Source of the DNA: CAVRQM01 sp963756975
GTDB taxonomy: Bacteria > Pseudomonadota > Alphaproteobacteria > Acetobacterales > Acetobacteraceae
Direction: 5' to 3'
Length of the DNA: 64,000 bases
Assembly: GCA_963756975.1 (NCBI GenBank)
Contig: CAVWPS010000002.1
Span: 310,001 to 374,000 of the forward strand
Position 1 is the first letter of the stretch; the number at the start of each line of letters is the position of its first letter. The notes under the pieces were generated by a model, which saw only the letters and a list, made by a program, of their open reading frames with translations, ran no database searches and had not been told where the DNA came from. Positions 53,496 through 62,113 of this stretch are shown here, in pieces. The position numbers and the translations under genes were made by a program.

Positions 53496-53837
53496 ATGAT
53501 CCGCGCCATCGTTGCCGCCGCCCTTGTCGTGCCGAGCCTCGCCTTCGCCCAGGTGCCGCGCACCGGGGCCGCCGCACCGCCGGGTGGCGCGCCGGACGGG
53601 GTTTTTACCGCCGCCCCCGTACCTGCACCGGGCACCAATCCGGGCGTCGTCGGACCCTCGGGCGGCCCGGGCTCGATCCCCGATCAGGTGGCACCCTCGG
53701 GTCAGGTCGCGGGGCCGAACAATTCGACGCCGTACAGCACGACCGGCTCCGGCCAGCAGCCCGCCGACGTCGCCGCGCCCCATAACGGCAACCAGAATGG
53801 CGGGGTCACCTCGGCCACGCCGAATCTGTCGCCGTAG
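53496..53837 (+). CDS. Secreted Pro/Gly-rich hypothetical protein
   Basis: A 113-aa protein with a clear signal peptide (MIRAIVAAALVVPSLAFAQ, cleavage near AFA-Q) and a mature part that is low in complexity: repeated PG, GG, SG and PAPGT runs without cysteines. A GGAAAG ribosome site precedes the ATG at 53496. I do not recognise it. Composition suggests an unstructured periplasmic or cell-surface protein. It lies between a dehydratase gene and the end of a convergent exporter gene. Confidence 0.7.
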   Translation: MIRAIVAAALVVPSLAFAQVPRTGAAAPPGGAPDGVFTAAPVPAPGTNPGVVGPSGGPGSIPDQVAPSGQVAGPNNSTPYSTTGSGQQPADVAAPHNGNQNGGVTSATPNLSP

Positions 53838-53840
53838 AAC

Positions 53841-54737
53841 CTAGGTCGAGTTCAGCAGCCGCAGCCCGACCGCGATCGCGACCACGCCGACCCCGAGGCC
53901 GATGCCGACCGGGTCGCCCTGGATCAGCGCCCCGGCCGCGATTCCGAATAACGGGGTGAGGAAGGTGAAGCCCGAGATGCGGCCTGCGGGGTAGCGGATC
54001 ACCAGCCAGAACCACGCCAGATAGCTCGCGAACGCGACCGCCACGGCCTGATACAGCAGAAAGCCCCAGGCGACCGCGTCGGGGTGGGGCCATGGCTCGC
54101 CCAGCAGGACGGCGAACAGGATCAGCGGCGGGACCGAGCCGACCAGTTGCCACGTCAGCGCCGCCGCGGCCCCGGCATTCCGCAGCGCCGGGACCGATTT
54201 GACCAGCACGGTGTTGGTCGCCCACAGCACCGCCGCCAGCGCGCACAGGGCGTCGCCGGCGATCGATCCGCCGCCGTTCACCAGGCCGGTCGCGAACGCC
54301 GCCGCCACGCCGCCGAATGCGACGATCAATCCGGTGACCTGACGCGGCCCGAGCTTCTCGCCGGCGAAGACATGCGTGCCGGCGGCGGTGAAGAACGGGG
54401 CGGTGTACAGGAACACGACCCCGCGCGAGGCTGTGGTCAGTTGGAGCCCCGGATACAGCGTCACGAACTCCCCGCTGAACGCGAGCCCGGTGAGCATCGC
54501 CGGCAGCAGGGCGGCCCTGGACGGTCTCAGCGACCCGATCCCGCCGTCCCGCGCGGCCACCCAAACCATGAGGCAGGCGGCGGCGATGACGGAGCGGATC
54601 GCGGCCAGCGTCACCGGCGGCCAGCCGCCGGCGATGGCGAGTTTGACCGTGACCTGTTGCAGCCCCCACAGCGCGCACAGCAGCACGACCAGCGCCACCG
54701 CGCCGGACGGTATCCGGCGCGGGGCGAGGACGGTCAT
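53841..54737 (-). CDS. EamA/DMT-superfamily transporter
   Basis: A 298-aa inner-membrane protein with ten helices in two EamA repeats: ALWGLQQVTVKLAI opens the first, LWATNTVLVKSVPAL the second, and the last helices end at AIAVGLRLLNST. Such exporters carry amino acids or other metabolites out of the cell. It lies 6 bases downstream of the lytic transglycosylase gene on the same strand and is probably co-transcribed. The substrate cannot be told. Confidence 0.9.
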   Translation of the reverse strand: MTVLAPRRIPSGAVALVVLLCALWGLQQVTVKLAIAGGWPPVTLAAIRSVIAAACLMVWVAARDGGIGSLRPSRAALLPAMLTGLAFSGEFVTLYPGLQLTTASRGVVFLYTAPFFTAAGTHVFAGEKLGPRQVTGLIVAFGGVAAAFATGLVNGGGSIAGDALCALAAVLWATNTVLVKSVPALRNAGAAAALTWQLVGSVPPLILFAVLLGEPWPHPDAVAWGFLLYQAVAVAFASYLAWFWLVIRYPAGRISGFTFLTPLFGIAAGALIQGDPVGIGLGVGVVAIAVGLRLLNST

Positions 54738-54743
54738 CTCAGG

Positions 54744-55874
54744 TCAGGATTGGCTGCTCGGCGAGACCAGGATGCACTTGCCGCGGCCGGTGCGCTCGCA
54801 GCCCGAGGCCGCCGATCCGTGGGACAGGCCGACGACCCGGGCGCGATACAGCTTGCCGTGCGGGCCTTGCGTTTCGGTGACCAGGACATGGCCGCCGACG
54901 CCGCCATGCGCCTGCTCGGCCGCCGCGTGGGCCAGCGCCGGGGTCGCGAACGCGCCGACCTGGATGCCCCAGTCGCCGGTCGCGGCAGCACCGGCGCGGA
55001 CCGGAACCGGAATCGTGTCGGCGTAGGCGCGCCCGATCAGGTGGAAGCCGCCACGGCCCGATTTCGGCGACTGCGCCATCGCGTAGGTGGGCGGCGGCTC
55101 GGGCGTCGGCAGCGGCGGGCTGGGCAGCGTCTCGTACCGAACCTGGCCACGCCGGCCGTTACGATCGTTCGACGCGATCGCATAGCCGCCGCCGCTCCGG
55201 CCACGGACCGGGTAGCGCGGGCCGGACGGGATGTTCACCGGGATCTGGTTCATCGCGACGTTCTGCGCGTCGGCGATCCGCAGCGGCTGCGAGCCGTACA
55301 GCGACGGCCCGATCACCGCGACATAGTGCCGCGTCTCGTCCGGCAGCGGCCGGTTGCGGGTCAGGTAGTCGTCGAGCCGGCCGGGCCCCGCGTTGTAGGC
55401 GGCGAGGAAGCCGGGCGCGCCGTACAGGTCGTACAGCTCGCGCATGTACGCGACGCCGGCCAGGATGTTGGCGTGCGGGTCGTACGGGTCGCTGCCGAGG
55501 TCGTAGCGGGCGCGCAGCTCGTCGTAGGTGCCGGGCTCGACCTGCATCAGGCCCATCGCACCGGTCGGCGAGGTGATCAGCGTGCCGTGCTCGTACAGGC
55601 GGCCGCCGGATTCCTGCCGCATCACGCCGCGCACCCACTGGTCGGGCACGTCGAACCGCGCGGCGGCTTCGCGGATGTAGGGGCCCCAGGGATCGCCCGG
55701 CGGGCCGGGCGCGGTGTAGTCCGACCGGGCGTGGGCCGCGTAGCCCGCCGCTTCCTGCGTGCTGTCCAGCCGGGCGTTGTGGCTGGCGCATCCGGCCAGC
55801 AACGACAGTCCGAACAGGGCGGCGACCGGAAGCAGAACGCGTCCGGTTGATCCGTGGGGGGCCGCGAGGGTCAT
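54744..55874 (-). CDS. Lytic transglycosylase lipoprotein with SPOR domain
   Basis: A 376-aa envelope protein. A lipobox LLAGC at about residue 29 follows a signal sequence, so it is anchored in the outer membrane. The SLT goose-lysozyme-like domain (about 65-185) shows the catalytic Glu in VMRQESGGRL, then GLMQVEPGTYDELR and FLAAYNAGPGR. A Pro-rich linker leads to a C-terminal SPOR peptidoglycan-binding repeat (GDWGIQVGAFATPALAHAAA). It cleaves glycan strands, probably at septa. The EamA gene follows. Confidence 0.92.
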   Translation of the reverse strand: MTLAAPHGSTGRVLLPVAALFGLSLLAGCASHNARLDSTQEAAGYAAHARSDYTAPGPPGDPWGPYIREAAARFDVPDQWVRGVMRQESGGRLYEHGTLITSPTGAMGLMQVEPGTYDELRARYDLGSDPYDPHANILAGVAYMRELYDLYGAPGFLAAYNAGPGRLDDYLTRNRPLPDETRHYVAVIGPSLYGSQPLRIADAQNVAMNQIPVNIPSGPRYPVRGRSGGGYAIASNDRNGRRGQVRYETLPSPPLPTPEPPPTYAMAQSPKSGRGGFHLIGRAYADTIPVPVRAGAAATGDWGIQVGAFATPALAHAAAEQAHGGVGGHVLVTETQGPHGKLYRARVVGLSHGSAASGCERTGRGKCILVSPSSQS

Positions 55875-56091
55875 GCCGTCTCCATCAAGCCGGTTGCAGC
55901 AACCGGTTCTGCTTCAGCCGGGGTTCGCTGACCGAATCAGGAACGGGCCGTAAGCCGTTAGCCCGGAACGCGATCGTGAACAAGCAATCCCGTGGGGTGG
56001 ATCGAAGTTCGTGGCAGCGCGTGTCCCGGCGGCACCGGTTCTCGTTGCTTTCGTTTGCTCCGGGGTGGCCGATCGGGTAGTCGCGTCCCCG

Positions 56092-57015
56092 ATGACAACG
56101 GCACGACAGGCCACCCTGGCGGACACGACGATCGACGCTCCCGCCCCCACGACGGCAGACCCGGTGGTCGGGCGCAGCGGATGGGCCGAGCCCACCGTGA
56201 CCGCGCGCCCGCACGACACCTGGGTCTCACGCCAGTCGGTCGCGTTCGCCGATCTCCGGCAGGCGCTAAGACTTTGGCGGCTGTGCTGGACGCTATCGTG
56301 GCTCGACATCAAGCTGCGCTATCGCGGTTCGCTGCTCGGCCCGTTCTGGCTGACGCTATCGACCGCGATCATGGTCGCGGCGATGGGGCTGCTCTACTCG
56401 ACCCTGTTCCACATGAATTTGCACGAATACCTGCCGTTCCTCGTGCTGAGCATCGTGCTGTGGAACTTCCTCTCGAACCTGGTGGGCGACGGCTGCGTCG
56501 GTTTCACCAGTGCCGAGGGCATGATCCGCTCGATGCAGATGCCGTTCTGGCTGTACGCGGCCCGGATCGTCATCCGCAACGTACTCGTGCTCGGCCACAA
56601 TCTGGTGGTCATCGTGGCCGTGTTCGCGCTGCTGAACACCTGGCCCGGCCATCGCGCGGTGCTGGCGATCCCGGCCTTCGCGCTGTGGCTGGTCGACGGC
56701 CTGGCGATCTCCGCCCTGCTCGGCGCCCTCTGCGCGCGGTTCCGCGACATCCCGCCGATCGTGGCCAGCGTCATCCAGATCGCGTTCTTCGTGACGCCCG
56801 TCATCTGGAAGCCGGAGCTGGTCGGCGCCGACCGTGCCGCCCTGCTTCCGCTCAATCCGTTCTACTCGCTGCTGGCCGTCCTTCGGGAGCCGCTGCTGGG
56901 CGCGATCCCGAGTGCCACGACCTACGCCTCCGCAATCGGCTACTCGCTGGCGCTGTGCGTCGCCGCGTGGCTCGCCTTCGCCAGGGTTCGTGGCCGCATC
57001 GCGTTCTGGGTATGA
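56092..57015 (+). CDS. ABC-2 polysaccharide export permease (KpsM/Wzm-like)
   Basis: A 307-aa inner-membrane protein with six helices after a cytoplasmic N-terminus. LSWLDIKLRYRGSLLGPFWL is the conserved amphipathic entry of the family, followed by TAEGMIRS-type SAEGMIRSMQMPFWLY and the RFRDIPPIVASVIQIAFFVT segment. The ATG at 56092 follows a region of open frame without homology. It overlaps the ATPase gene by ATGA. Such pairs export capsule or O-antigen chains; no glycan genes are beside it, so the load is unknown. Confidence 0.9.
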   Translation: MTTARQATLADTTIDAPAPTTADPVVGRSGWAEPTVTARPHDTWVSRQSVAFADLRQALRLWRLCWTLSWLDIKLRYRGSLLGPFWLTLSTAIMVAAMGLLYSTLFHMNLHEYLPFLVLSIVLWNFLSNLVGDGCVGFTSAEGMIRSMQMPFWLYAARIVIRNVLVLGHNLVVIVAVFALLNTWPGHRAVLAIPAFALWLVDGLAISALLGALCARFRDIPPIVASVIQIAFFVTPVIWKPELVGADRAALLPLNPFYSLLAVLREPLLGAIPSATTYASAIGYSLALCVAAWLAFARVRGRIAFWV

Positions 57016-57842
57016 ACGCGGTGTCCGGCCAGCCGATGAAGACGGCGACGGGTGCCGTGTCCGAGGCGCGAATCGACGTGATCGGCCTGTCGGTCGATTT
57101 CCCGCTGTATCACGGCACCGCGCGGAGCCTGAAGAAGACGCTGTTCTCGTCGCTGTCCGGCCGGATGGGGTCGGATTCGAAGAACCGCATCGTCGTGCAG
57201 GCCGTCCGCGACGTGTCGTTCAGCCTGCGGCCGGGCGACCGGCTCGGGCTGGTCGGCGGCAACGGTGCCGGCAAGACGACATTGCTGCGGACGCTGGCCG
57301 GCATCTTCGAGCCGATCGTCGGCACGGTGCGGGTGCAGGGTTCGCTGAACGCGCTGCTCGACCCGATGCTGGGCATGAACCCCGACCTGACCGGGCGCGA
57401 AAACATCCTGCTGCGCGGGCTTTATTCGGGGCTGTCGCAGGCGGAGACCGCGCGTCTCGAGGAGGACGTGCGGGATTTCGCGCAACTCGACGCGTTCATG
57501 GATCTGCCGGTGCGGATTTATTCGTCCGGCATGGTGGTGCGGCTCGGCTTCGCGCTGGCCACCGCGATCCGCCCGCAGGTGCTGCTGATGGACGAGTGGT
57601 TCCTCGCCGGCGACGCGGCGTTCCTCGACAAGGCGCGCGAGCGGCTGGAGGACATGGTGCGCGGCGCCGAGATCCTGGTGCTGTCGACCCATCAGGCGGG
57701 CATCGTGACCGAGTGGTGCAACAGGGTGATCTGGCTCGATCAGGGCCGGGTGAAGGCGGACGGCGCGGCCGCCGACGTGTTGACGCAGTATCTGGGACAT
57801 CCGCCGGTCGAGGCGCATCCGCCGGTGACCGAGCCCGCCTAG
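57012..57842 (+). CDS. ABC polysaccharide export ATPase (KpsT/Wzt-like)
   Basis: A 276-aa ATPase. Walker A is GLVGGNGAGKTTLLRTLA, the signature YSSGMVVRLGFALA, Walker B VLLMDEWFLAGD and the switch His is in LVLSTHQAGI. An N-terminal stretch (SVDFPLYHGTARSLKKTLF) is typical for KpsT/RfbE proteins. It lacks the C-terminal carbohydrate-binding domain of some Wzt proteins, so export would not depend on a terminal sugar cap. It is coupled to the permease gene. Confidence 0.92.
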   Translation: MNAVSGQPMKTATGAVSEARIDVIGLSVDFPLYHGTARSLKKTLFSSLSGRMGSDSKNRIVVQAVRDVSFSLRPGDRLGLVGGNGAGKTTLLRTLAGIFEPIVGTVRVQGSLNALLDPMLGMNPDLTGRENILLRGLYSGLSQAETARLEEDVRDFAQLDAFMDLPVRIYSSGMVVRLGFALATAIRPQVLLMDEWFLAGDAAFLDKARERLEDMVRGAEILVLSTHQAGIVTEWCNRVIWLDQGRVKADGAAADVLTQYLGHPPVEAHPPVTEPA

Positions 57843-57879
57843 CGGGAACCGGAACCGTTGCGGGCACGTTGCGCCAGTC

Positions 57880-60381
57880 GTGCCGCGAATCCGAACCGAG
57901 TCCGCCGTCAAGCCCGAAGCGCCGCTCGCCGAATACCGGCGCAAGCGCGATTTCGCGATCACGGCCGAGCCACCGCCCGGTGCGACACCGTCTGACCAGC
58001 CGATTTTCGTCGTCCAGAAGCACGACGCCAGCCGCCTGCACTGGGATTTCAGGCTCGAGCACGGCGGCGTGCTGTGGTCGTGGGCGGTGCCGCGCGGCCC
58101 GTCGCTCGACCCGCACGACAAGCGGCTCGCGGTGCATGTGGAAGATCACCCGATCGACTACGCCGATTTCCACGGCACCATCCCCGAAGGACAATACGGG
58201 GCAGGCACCGTCGAGACCTGGGATCGCGGCACGTGGGAGCCGGTCGGGAGCGACCCGGCCGCCGACCTCGCGCGCGGGGAGCTGAAATTCGTCGTCCACG
58301 GCAAGCGGCTCGAAGGCAAGTTCGTGCTGATCCGGCTGAAGCCGCGGCCGAAGGAAAAGGCCGAGAACTGGCTGCTCATCAAGGAGCATGACGCCCACGA
58401 GCACGAGGGCACCGATGCCGAGGCGATCGAGGCCAGCGTCCCCGCCCCTCGCCCGCGCGGCAAGCTCGCCGCGCCGAAGCCGACGGACAAGATTCTGGCT
58501 CCGGCGGCCGGCGCTGTGCAGGGACGCATGCCGGCCGATCAGGCCCCGCAACTCGCGACACTGACCGAGACGACGCCTGACGCGGATGGCTGGGTGTCGG
58601 AGATCAAGTTCGACGGCTACCGCATCATCGCCCGCATCGACGCCGATGGCGCGGTGAAGCTGCTGACGCGCAACGGCCACGACTGGACGGCGCGGCTTGC
58701 GCGGATGGCGGCGCATGTGGCGGCGCTCGGTCTGCGCGACGTGATGCTGGACGGCGAGATGGTGGCGCTCGATGCCAAGGGGCGGTCCGACTTCTCCAAG
58801 CTGACGGAGCGGCTGAAGGCCGGGGCGGACGGCGAGCTGTTCTATTACGTGTTCGACCTGCTGCATCAGGGCGGCTGGGATTTGCGTCCCGCCCCGCTGG
58901 TCGAGCGCAAGAAGGCGTTGGCGAAGCTGGTGTCGGGCACCGGTGCCGTGCGGTACAGCGACCATCTGGACGGCCAGGCGGGCGCGCTGCATGCCCATGC
59001 GTGCGAGGCGCACCTCGAGGGGATCATCTGCAAGCGGGCGGATGCGCCGTACCGGGCTGGGCGGTCGTCCGACTGGCTGAAGGTGAAGTGCGCCGGGCGG
59101 GAGGAGTTCGTCGTCATCGGCTGGACCCCGCCGGCCGGCAGCCGCACCGGGATCGGGTCGCTGCAACTCGGCTTTTTCGACGCGGCCGGGGCGATGCACT
59201 ACGCGGGCGCGGTCGGGACTGGATTTTCGGACAAGGTGCTCGGCGAGTTGCGGGCACGGCTGGAGCCGCTGGCGAGCACGGCCCCGAAAGGGCTTGTCTG
59301 GCGCGGCGAGAAACTCGACCGGTCGATCAAATGGGTGGCGCCGGAGCTGGTCGCCGAAATCCGGTATCTGACCTGGACCGGCGACGGGCGGTTGCGCCAC
59401 GCGAGCTTTCTGGGCCTGCGCGCGGACAAGCCGGCGGCCGATGTCGTGCGGGAGCCGCCGGACGCCGAAGCCGACGACCCGCCCGCGCCGAAGCCGGCCA
59501 AGCTGATCCGGGTGGCGCCACCGGCCAAGGCGGCAGCAGGTAGCGGGCCGCGTCTGACGCACCCGGAAAAGGAGCTGTGGCCGGGCATCACCAAGCGCGA
59601 CCTGCTCGATTACTGGCAGGCGATCGAGGCGCATGCGCTGCCGGCGGTGGCGGGACGGCCGTTGGCGCTGGTGCGGTGTCCGGACGGCATTTCGGGCCAG
59701 CATTTCTTCCAGAAGCACGTCATGGCCGGCAATCCGCCCAGCGTGCGCGAGGCCGAAGTCGGCGGTGCGCCGTATCTGACGTTCGACGGCATGGACGGGC
59801 TGGCCGCGACGGTGCAGCTCGCCGCGATCGAGCTGCACACCTGGGGCAGCCCGGCGTCCGACCCGGCGCACGCGGACCGGCTGGTGTTCGACCTCGATCC
59901 CGGCGACGGGATCACCATGACGGAGCTGGCGGCCGCCGCGCACGACGTGAAGGCGCGGCTCGCGAAGATCGGGCTTGCCGCGTTCCCGCGCACGTCGGGC
60001 GGCAAGGGTCTGCATATCGTGTGCCCGGTTCGCGACGCGCCCGATTGGGATGCCGTTCGCGCGTGGTGCCGGAAGTTCGCCGAGACGATGGTGACGGAAA
60101 GCCCGTCGCTGTACGTGGCCGCGGTCAAGAAGAGCATCCGGGACGGCAAGATCCTGATCGACTGGCTGCGCAACGGCCAAGGCTCGACCGCGGTCGCGTC
60201 GTTCAGCCCGCGCGCGCGTCCCGGTGCCGGTGTCGCGACGCCGCTCGCGTGGCGCGAGGTGACGGCGAAGCTCGACCCGGCGGCGCTGACATTGAAAACC
60301 GTTCCGGCGCGGCTGGCCAAACAGAAGACCGATCCCTGGGCCGGCTTCGCCGAAGCCGCCCGCCCTTTGCCGAAAGTGTAG
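57880..60381 (+). CDS. ligD: Bacterial NHEJ DNA ligase D
   Basis: An 833-aa three-domain repair enzyme in the order phosphoesterase-ligase-polymerase. The 3'-phosphoesterase (about 40-190) has QKHDASRLHWDFRLEHGG and IPEGQYGAGT. The ATP ligase has the nucleotidyl Lys243 in EIKFDGYRII, then DGEMVALD and KRADAPYRAGR. The C-terminal polymerase/primase (about 560-825) has the metal motif LVFDLDPGDG and RTSGGKGLHIVCPV. The start is GTG 57880. The Ku gene follows after 4 bases, so both act together on double-strand breaks. Confidence 0.97.
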   Translation: MPRIRTESAVKPEAPLAEYRRKRDFAITAEPPPGATPSDQPIFVVQKHDASRLHWDFRLEHGGVLWSWAVPRGPSLDPHDKRLAVHVEDHPIDYADFHGTIPEGQYGAGTVETWDRGTWEPVGSDPAADLARGELKFVVHGKRLEGKFVLIRLKPRPKEKAENWLLIKEHDAHEHEGTDAEAIEASVPAPRPRGKLAAPKPTDKILAPAAGAVQGRMPADQAPQLATLTETTPDADGWVSEIKFDGYRIIARIDADGAVKLLTRNGHDWTARLARMAAHVAALGLRDVMLDGEMVALDAKGRSDFSKLTERLKAGADGELFYYVFDLLHQGGWDLRPAPLVERKKALAKLVSGTGAVRYSDHLDGQAGALHAHACEAHLEGIICKRADAPYRAGRSSDWLKVKCAGREEFVVIGWTPPAGSRTGIGSLQLGFFDAAGAMHYAGAVGTGFSDKVLGELRARLEPLASTAPKGLVWRGEKLDRSIKWVAPELVAEIRYLTWTGDGRLRHASFLGLRADKPAADVVREPPDAEADDPPAPKPAKLIRVAPPAKAAAGSGPRLTHPEKELWPGITKRDLLDYWQAIEAHALPAVAGRPLALVRCPDGISGQHFFQKHVMAGNPPSVREAEVGGAPYLTFDGMDGLAATVQLAAIELHTWGSPASDPAHADRLVFDLDPGDGITMTELAAAAHDVKARLAKIGLAAFPRTSGGKGLHIVCPVRDAPDWDAVRAWCRKFAETMVTESPSLYVAAVKKSIRDGKILIDWLRNGQGSTAVASFSPRARPGAGVATPLAWREVTAKLDPAALTLKTVPARLAKQKTDPWAGFAEAARPLPKV

Positions 60382-60385
60382 ACAT

Positions 60386-61300
60386 ATGGCCGAACAACGT
60401 CCGATCTGGCGCGGGCAGCTGCGCCTCGCGCTCGTGTCCTGCCCCGTCGCGCTCTACGCGGCGCACCATGAGCGGGCCAATCTGCATTTCCACTTCATCA
60501 ACCCGCAGACCGGGCATCGGGTGAAGATGATCACGCTCGATGCGGGCAACGAGCATCCGGTGAAGCGCGGCGACCTCGCGCGCGGCTACGAGTACAAGAA
60601 GGACCACTTCCTGATCCTGTCGGACGAGGATTTCGAGTCCGTGAAGGTCGAGAGCAGCACGACGCTGAAGATCGACAAGTTCGTCGAAACGAAGGACGTC
60701 GACCCGGTCTATTTCGACACGAGCTACTACGTGGCGCCGGACGGCGAGGGCGATCAGGACGTGTACGTCGTGCTGCGCGACGCGATCGCGCGGACCGGGC
60801 GGATGGCGCTGTCGCGGCTTGTGATCGGGCGGCGGGAGCGCGCGGTGGGCATCCTGCCGATGGGCAAGGGTCTCGTGCTGCACACGCTGTTCGAGGCGCG
60901 CGACCTGAACGCGTCGGACCGGCTGTTCGCCGACGTGCCGAGTGCGAAGCCGGACAAGGAGATGGTCGATCTGGCGGCACTGCTGATCGACCGGCAGACA
61001 GCCGCGTACGAGCCGGTGGACACCGAGGACAAATACGAGAGCCGGTTGCGATCGCTGATCGAGGCGAAGATCGCCGGGCAGGAGATCGAGGAGGAGGACG
61101 AGGCGCCCGAGGATCGGTCGAACGTGGTCGACCTGATGGCGGCGCTGAAGAAGAGCCTCGGCGGCGGCGAGGCGAAGCCCGATGCCAAGGCCGAGGCGAA
61201 ACCGGCGGCCAAGCCGAAGGCGGCGGCGAAAAAGCCCGCCGCCAAGGCGGAGCCGGAGCCCGCGCCGAAGGCAAAGGCCCCGGCCCGCAAACGCGCCTAG
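60386..61300 (+). CDS. ku: Ku protein for non-homologous end joining
   Basis: A 304-aa homodimeric end-binding protein. The core (about 1-255) begins RPIWRGQLRLALVSCPVALY and has DHFLILSDEDFESVKVES and RTGRMALSRLVIGRRE, the Ku-core pattern. The tail from about 260 is a Lys/Ala/Pro-rich extension (EAKPDAKAEAKPAAKPKAAA) typical of bacterial Ku proteins and thought to touch DNA. It recruits LigD, encoded just upstream. Confidence 0.97.
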   Translation: MAEQRPIWRGQLRLALVSCPVALYAAHHERANLHFHFINPQTGHRVKMITLDAGNEHPVKRGDLARGYEYKKDHFLILSDEDFESVKVESSTTLKIDKFVETKDVDPVYFDTSYYVAPDGEGDQDVYVVLRDAIARTGRMALSRLVIGRRERAVGILPMGKGLVLHTLFEARDLNASDRLFADVPSAKPDKEMVDLAALLIDRQTAAYEPVDTEDKYESRLRSLIEAKIAGQEIEEEDEAPEDRSNVVDLMAALKKSLGGGEAKPDAKAEAKPAAKPKAAAKKPAAKAEPEPAPKAKAPARKRA

Positions 61301-62058
61301 ACGACGCTGGTCAGGCCGCCGTCGACGTACAGGATTTGCCCGTTGACGAAATCCGATGCGGGCGACGCGAGGAACACGACGGCACCGCCCAGTTCCTCGA
61401 CGCGCCCCCAGCGGCCGGCGGGCGTGCGCTTGCAAAGCCATTCGGAAAACGCGGGGTCGTCGACCAGCGCCTGATTGAGCGGTGTGGCGAAATAGCCGGG
61501 TCCGATGCCGTTGACCTGGATGCCGAACCGCGCCCAGTCGGCGCACATGCCGCGCGTCAGCATCTTCACCGCACCCTTGCTCGCGGTGTAGGGCGCGATG
61601 GTGGCGCGGCCGATCTCGCTCATCACCGAGCAGATGTTGATGACCTTGCCCCGCCCGCGCGGGATCATGTGGCGCGCCACCGCCTGGCCGACATGGAACA
61701 CGCTGTCGAGGTTGCCGCGCATCACCTCGGTCCACGTCGCCGGATCGAAATCCTGCAACGGGGCGCGGCGCTGAATGCCGGCGTTGTTCACGCAGATGTC
61801 GATCGGGCCGAGCTCCGCCTCGATCTTTCCGACGGCGGCGGCCACCGCGTCGTGGTCGGTCACGTCGAACGCGGCCACGTCGGCGGTGGCCCCGGTCGCA
61901 CGCAGCCCCGCCGCCGCCGCATCGAGTTTTCCCCGGTCGCGCCCGTTCAGCACCACCGCCGCCCCGGCCTCCGCCAGGGCGGTCGCGAGCGCCAGCCCGA
62001 TCCCCTGCCCCGACCCGGTCACCAGCGCGCGACGGCCGGCCAGGTTGAAATCCGGCAT
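61297..62058 (-). CDS. Gluconate 5-dehydrogenase-like SDR
   Basis: A 253-aa short-chain dehydrogenase. The NAD loop is LVTGSGQGIGLA, NNAGIQRRAPL follows, then catalytic Ser in NICSVMSEI, the YTASKGAVKML motif (Tyr/Lys) and the end QILYVDGGLTSVV. This set closely resembles IdnO-type gluconate 5-dehydrogenases, which interconvert gluconate and 5-ketogluconate. The ATG at 62058 removes a nonconserved extension. It is divergent from an idonate dehydrogenase-like gene, and together they would convert idonate to gluconate. Confidence 0.85.
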   Translation of the reverse strand: MPDFNLAGRRALVTGSGQGIGLALATALAEAGAAVVLNGRDRGKLDAAAAGLRATGATADVAAFDVTDHDAVAAAVGKIEAELGPIDICVNNAGIQRRAPLQDFDPATWTEVMRGNLDSVFHVGQAVARHMIPRGRGKVINICSVMSEIGRATIAPYTASKGAVKMLTRGMCADWARFGIQVNGIGPGYFATPLNQALVDDPAFSEWLCKRTPAGRWGRVEELGGAVVFLASPASDFVNGQILYVDGGLTSVV

Positions 62059-62113
62059 TATCGAAACCCCTGTTTTGAGAGCATGATGCCACCTCGCCAC
62101 CGGAGTGCGATCC

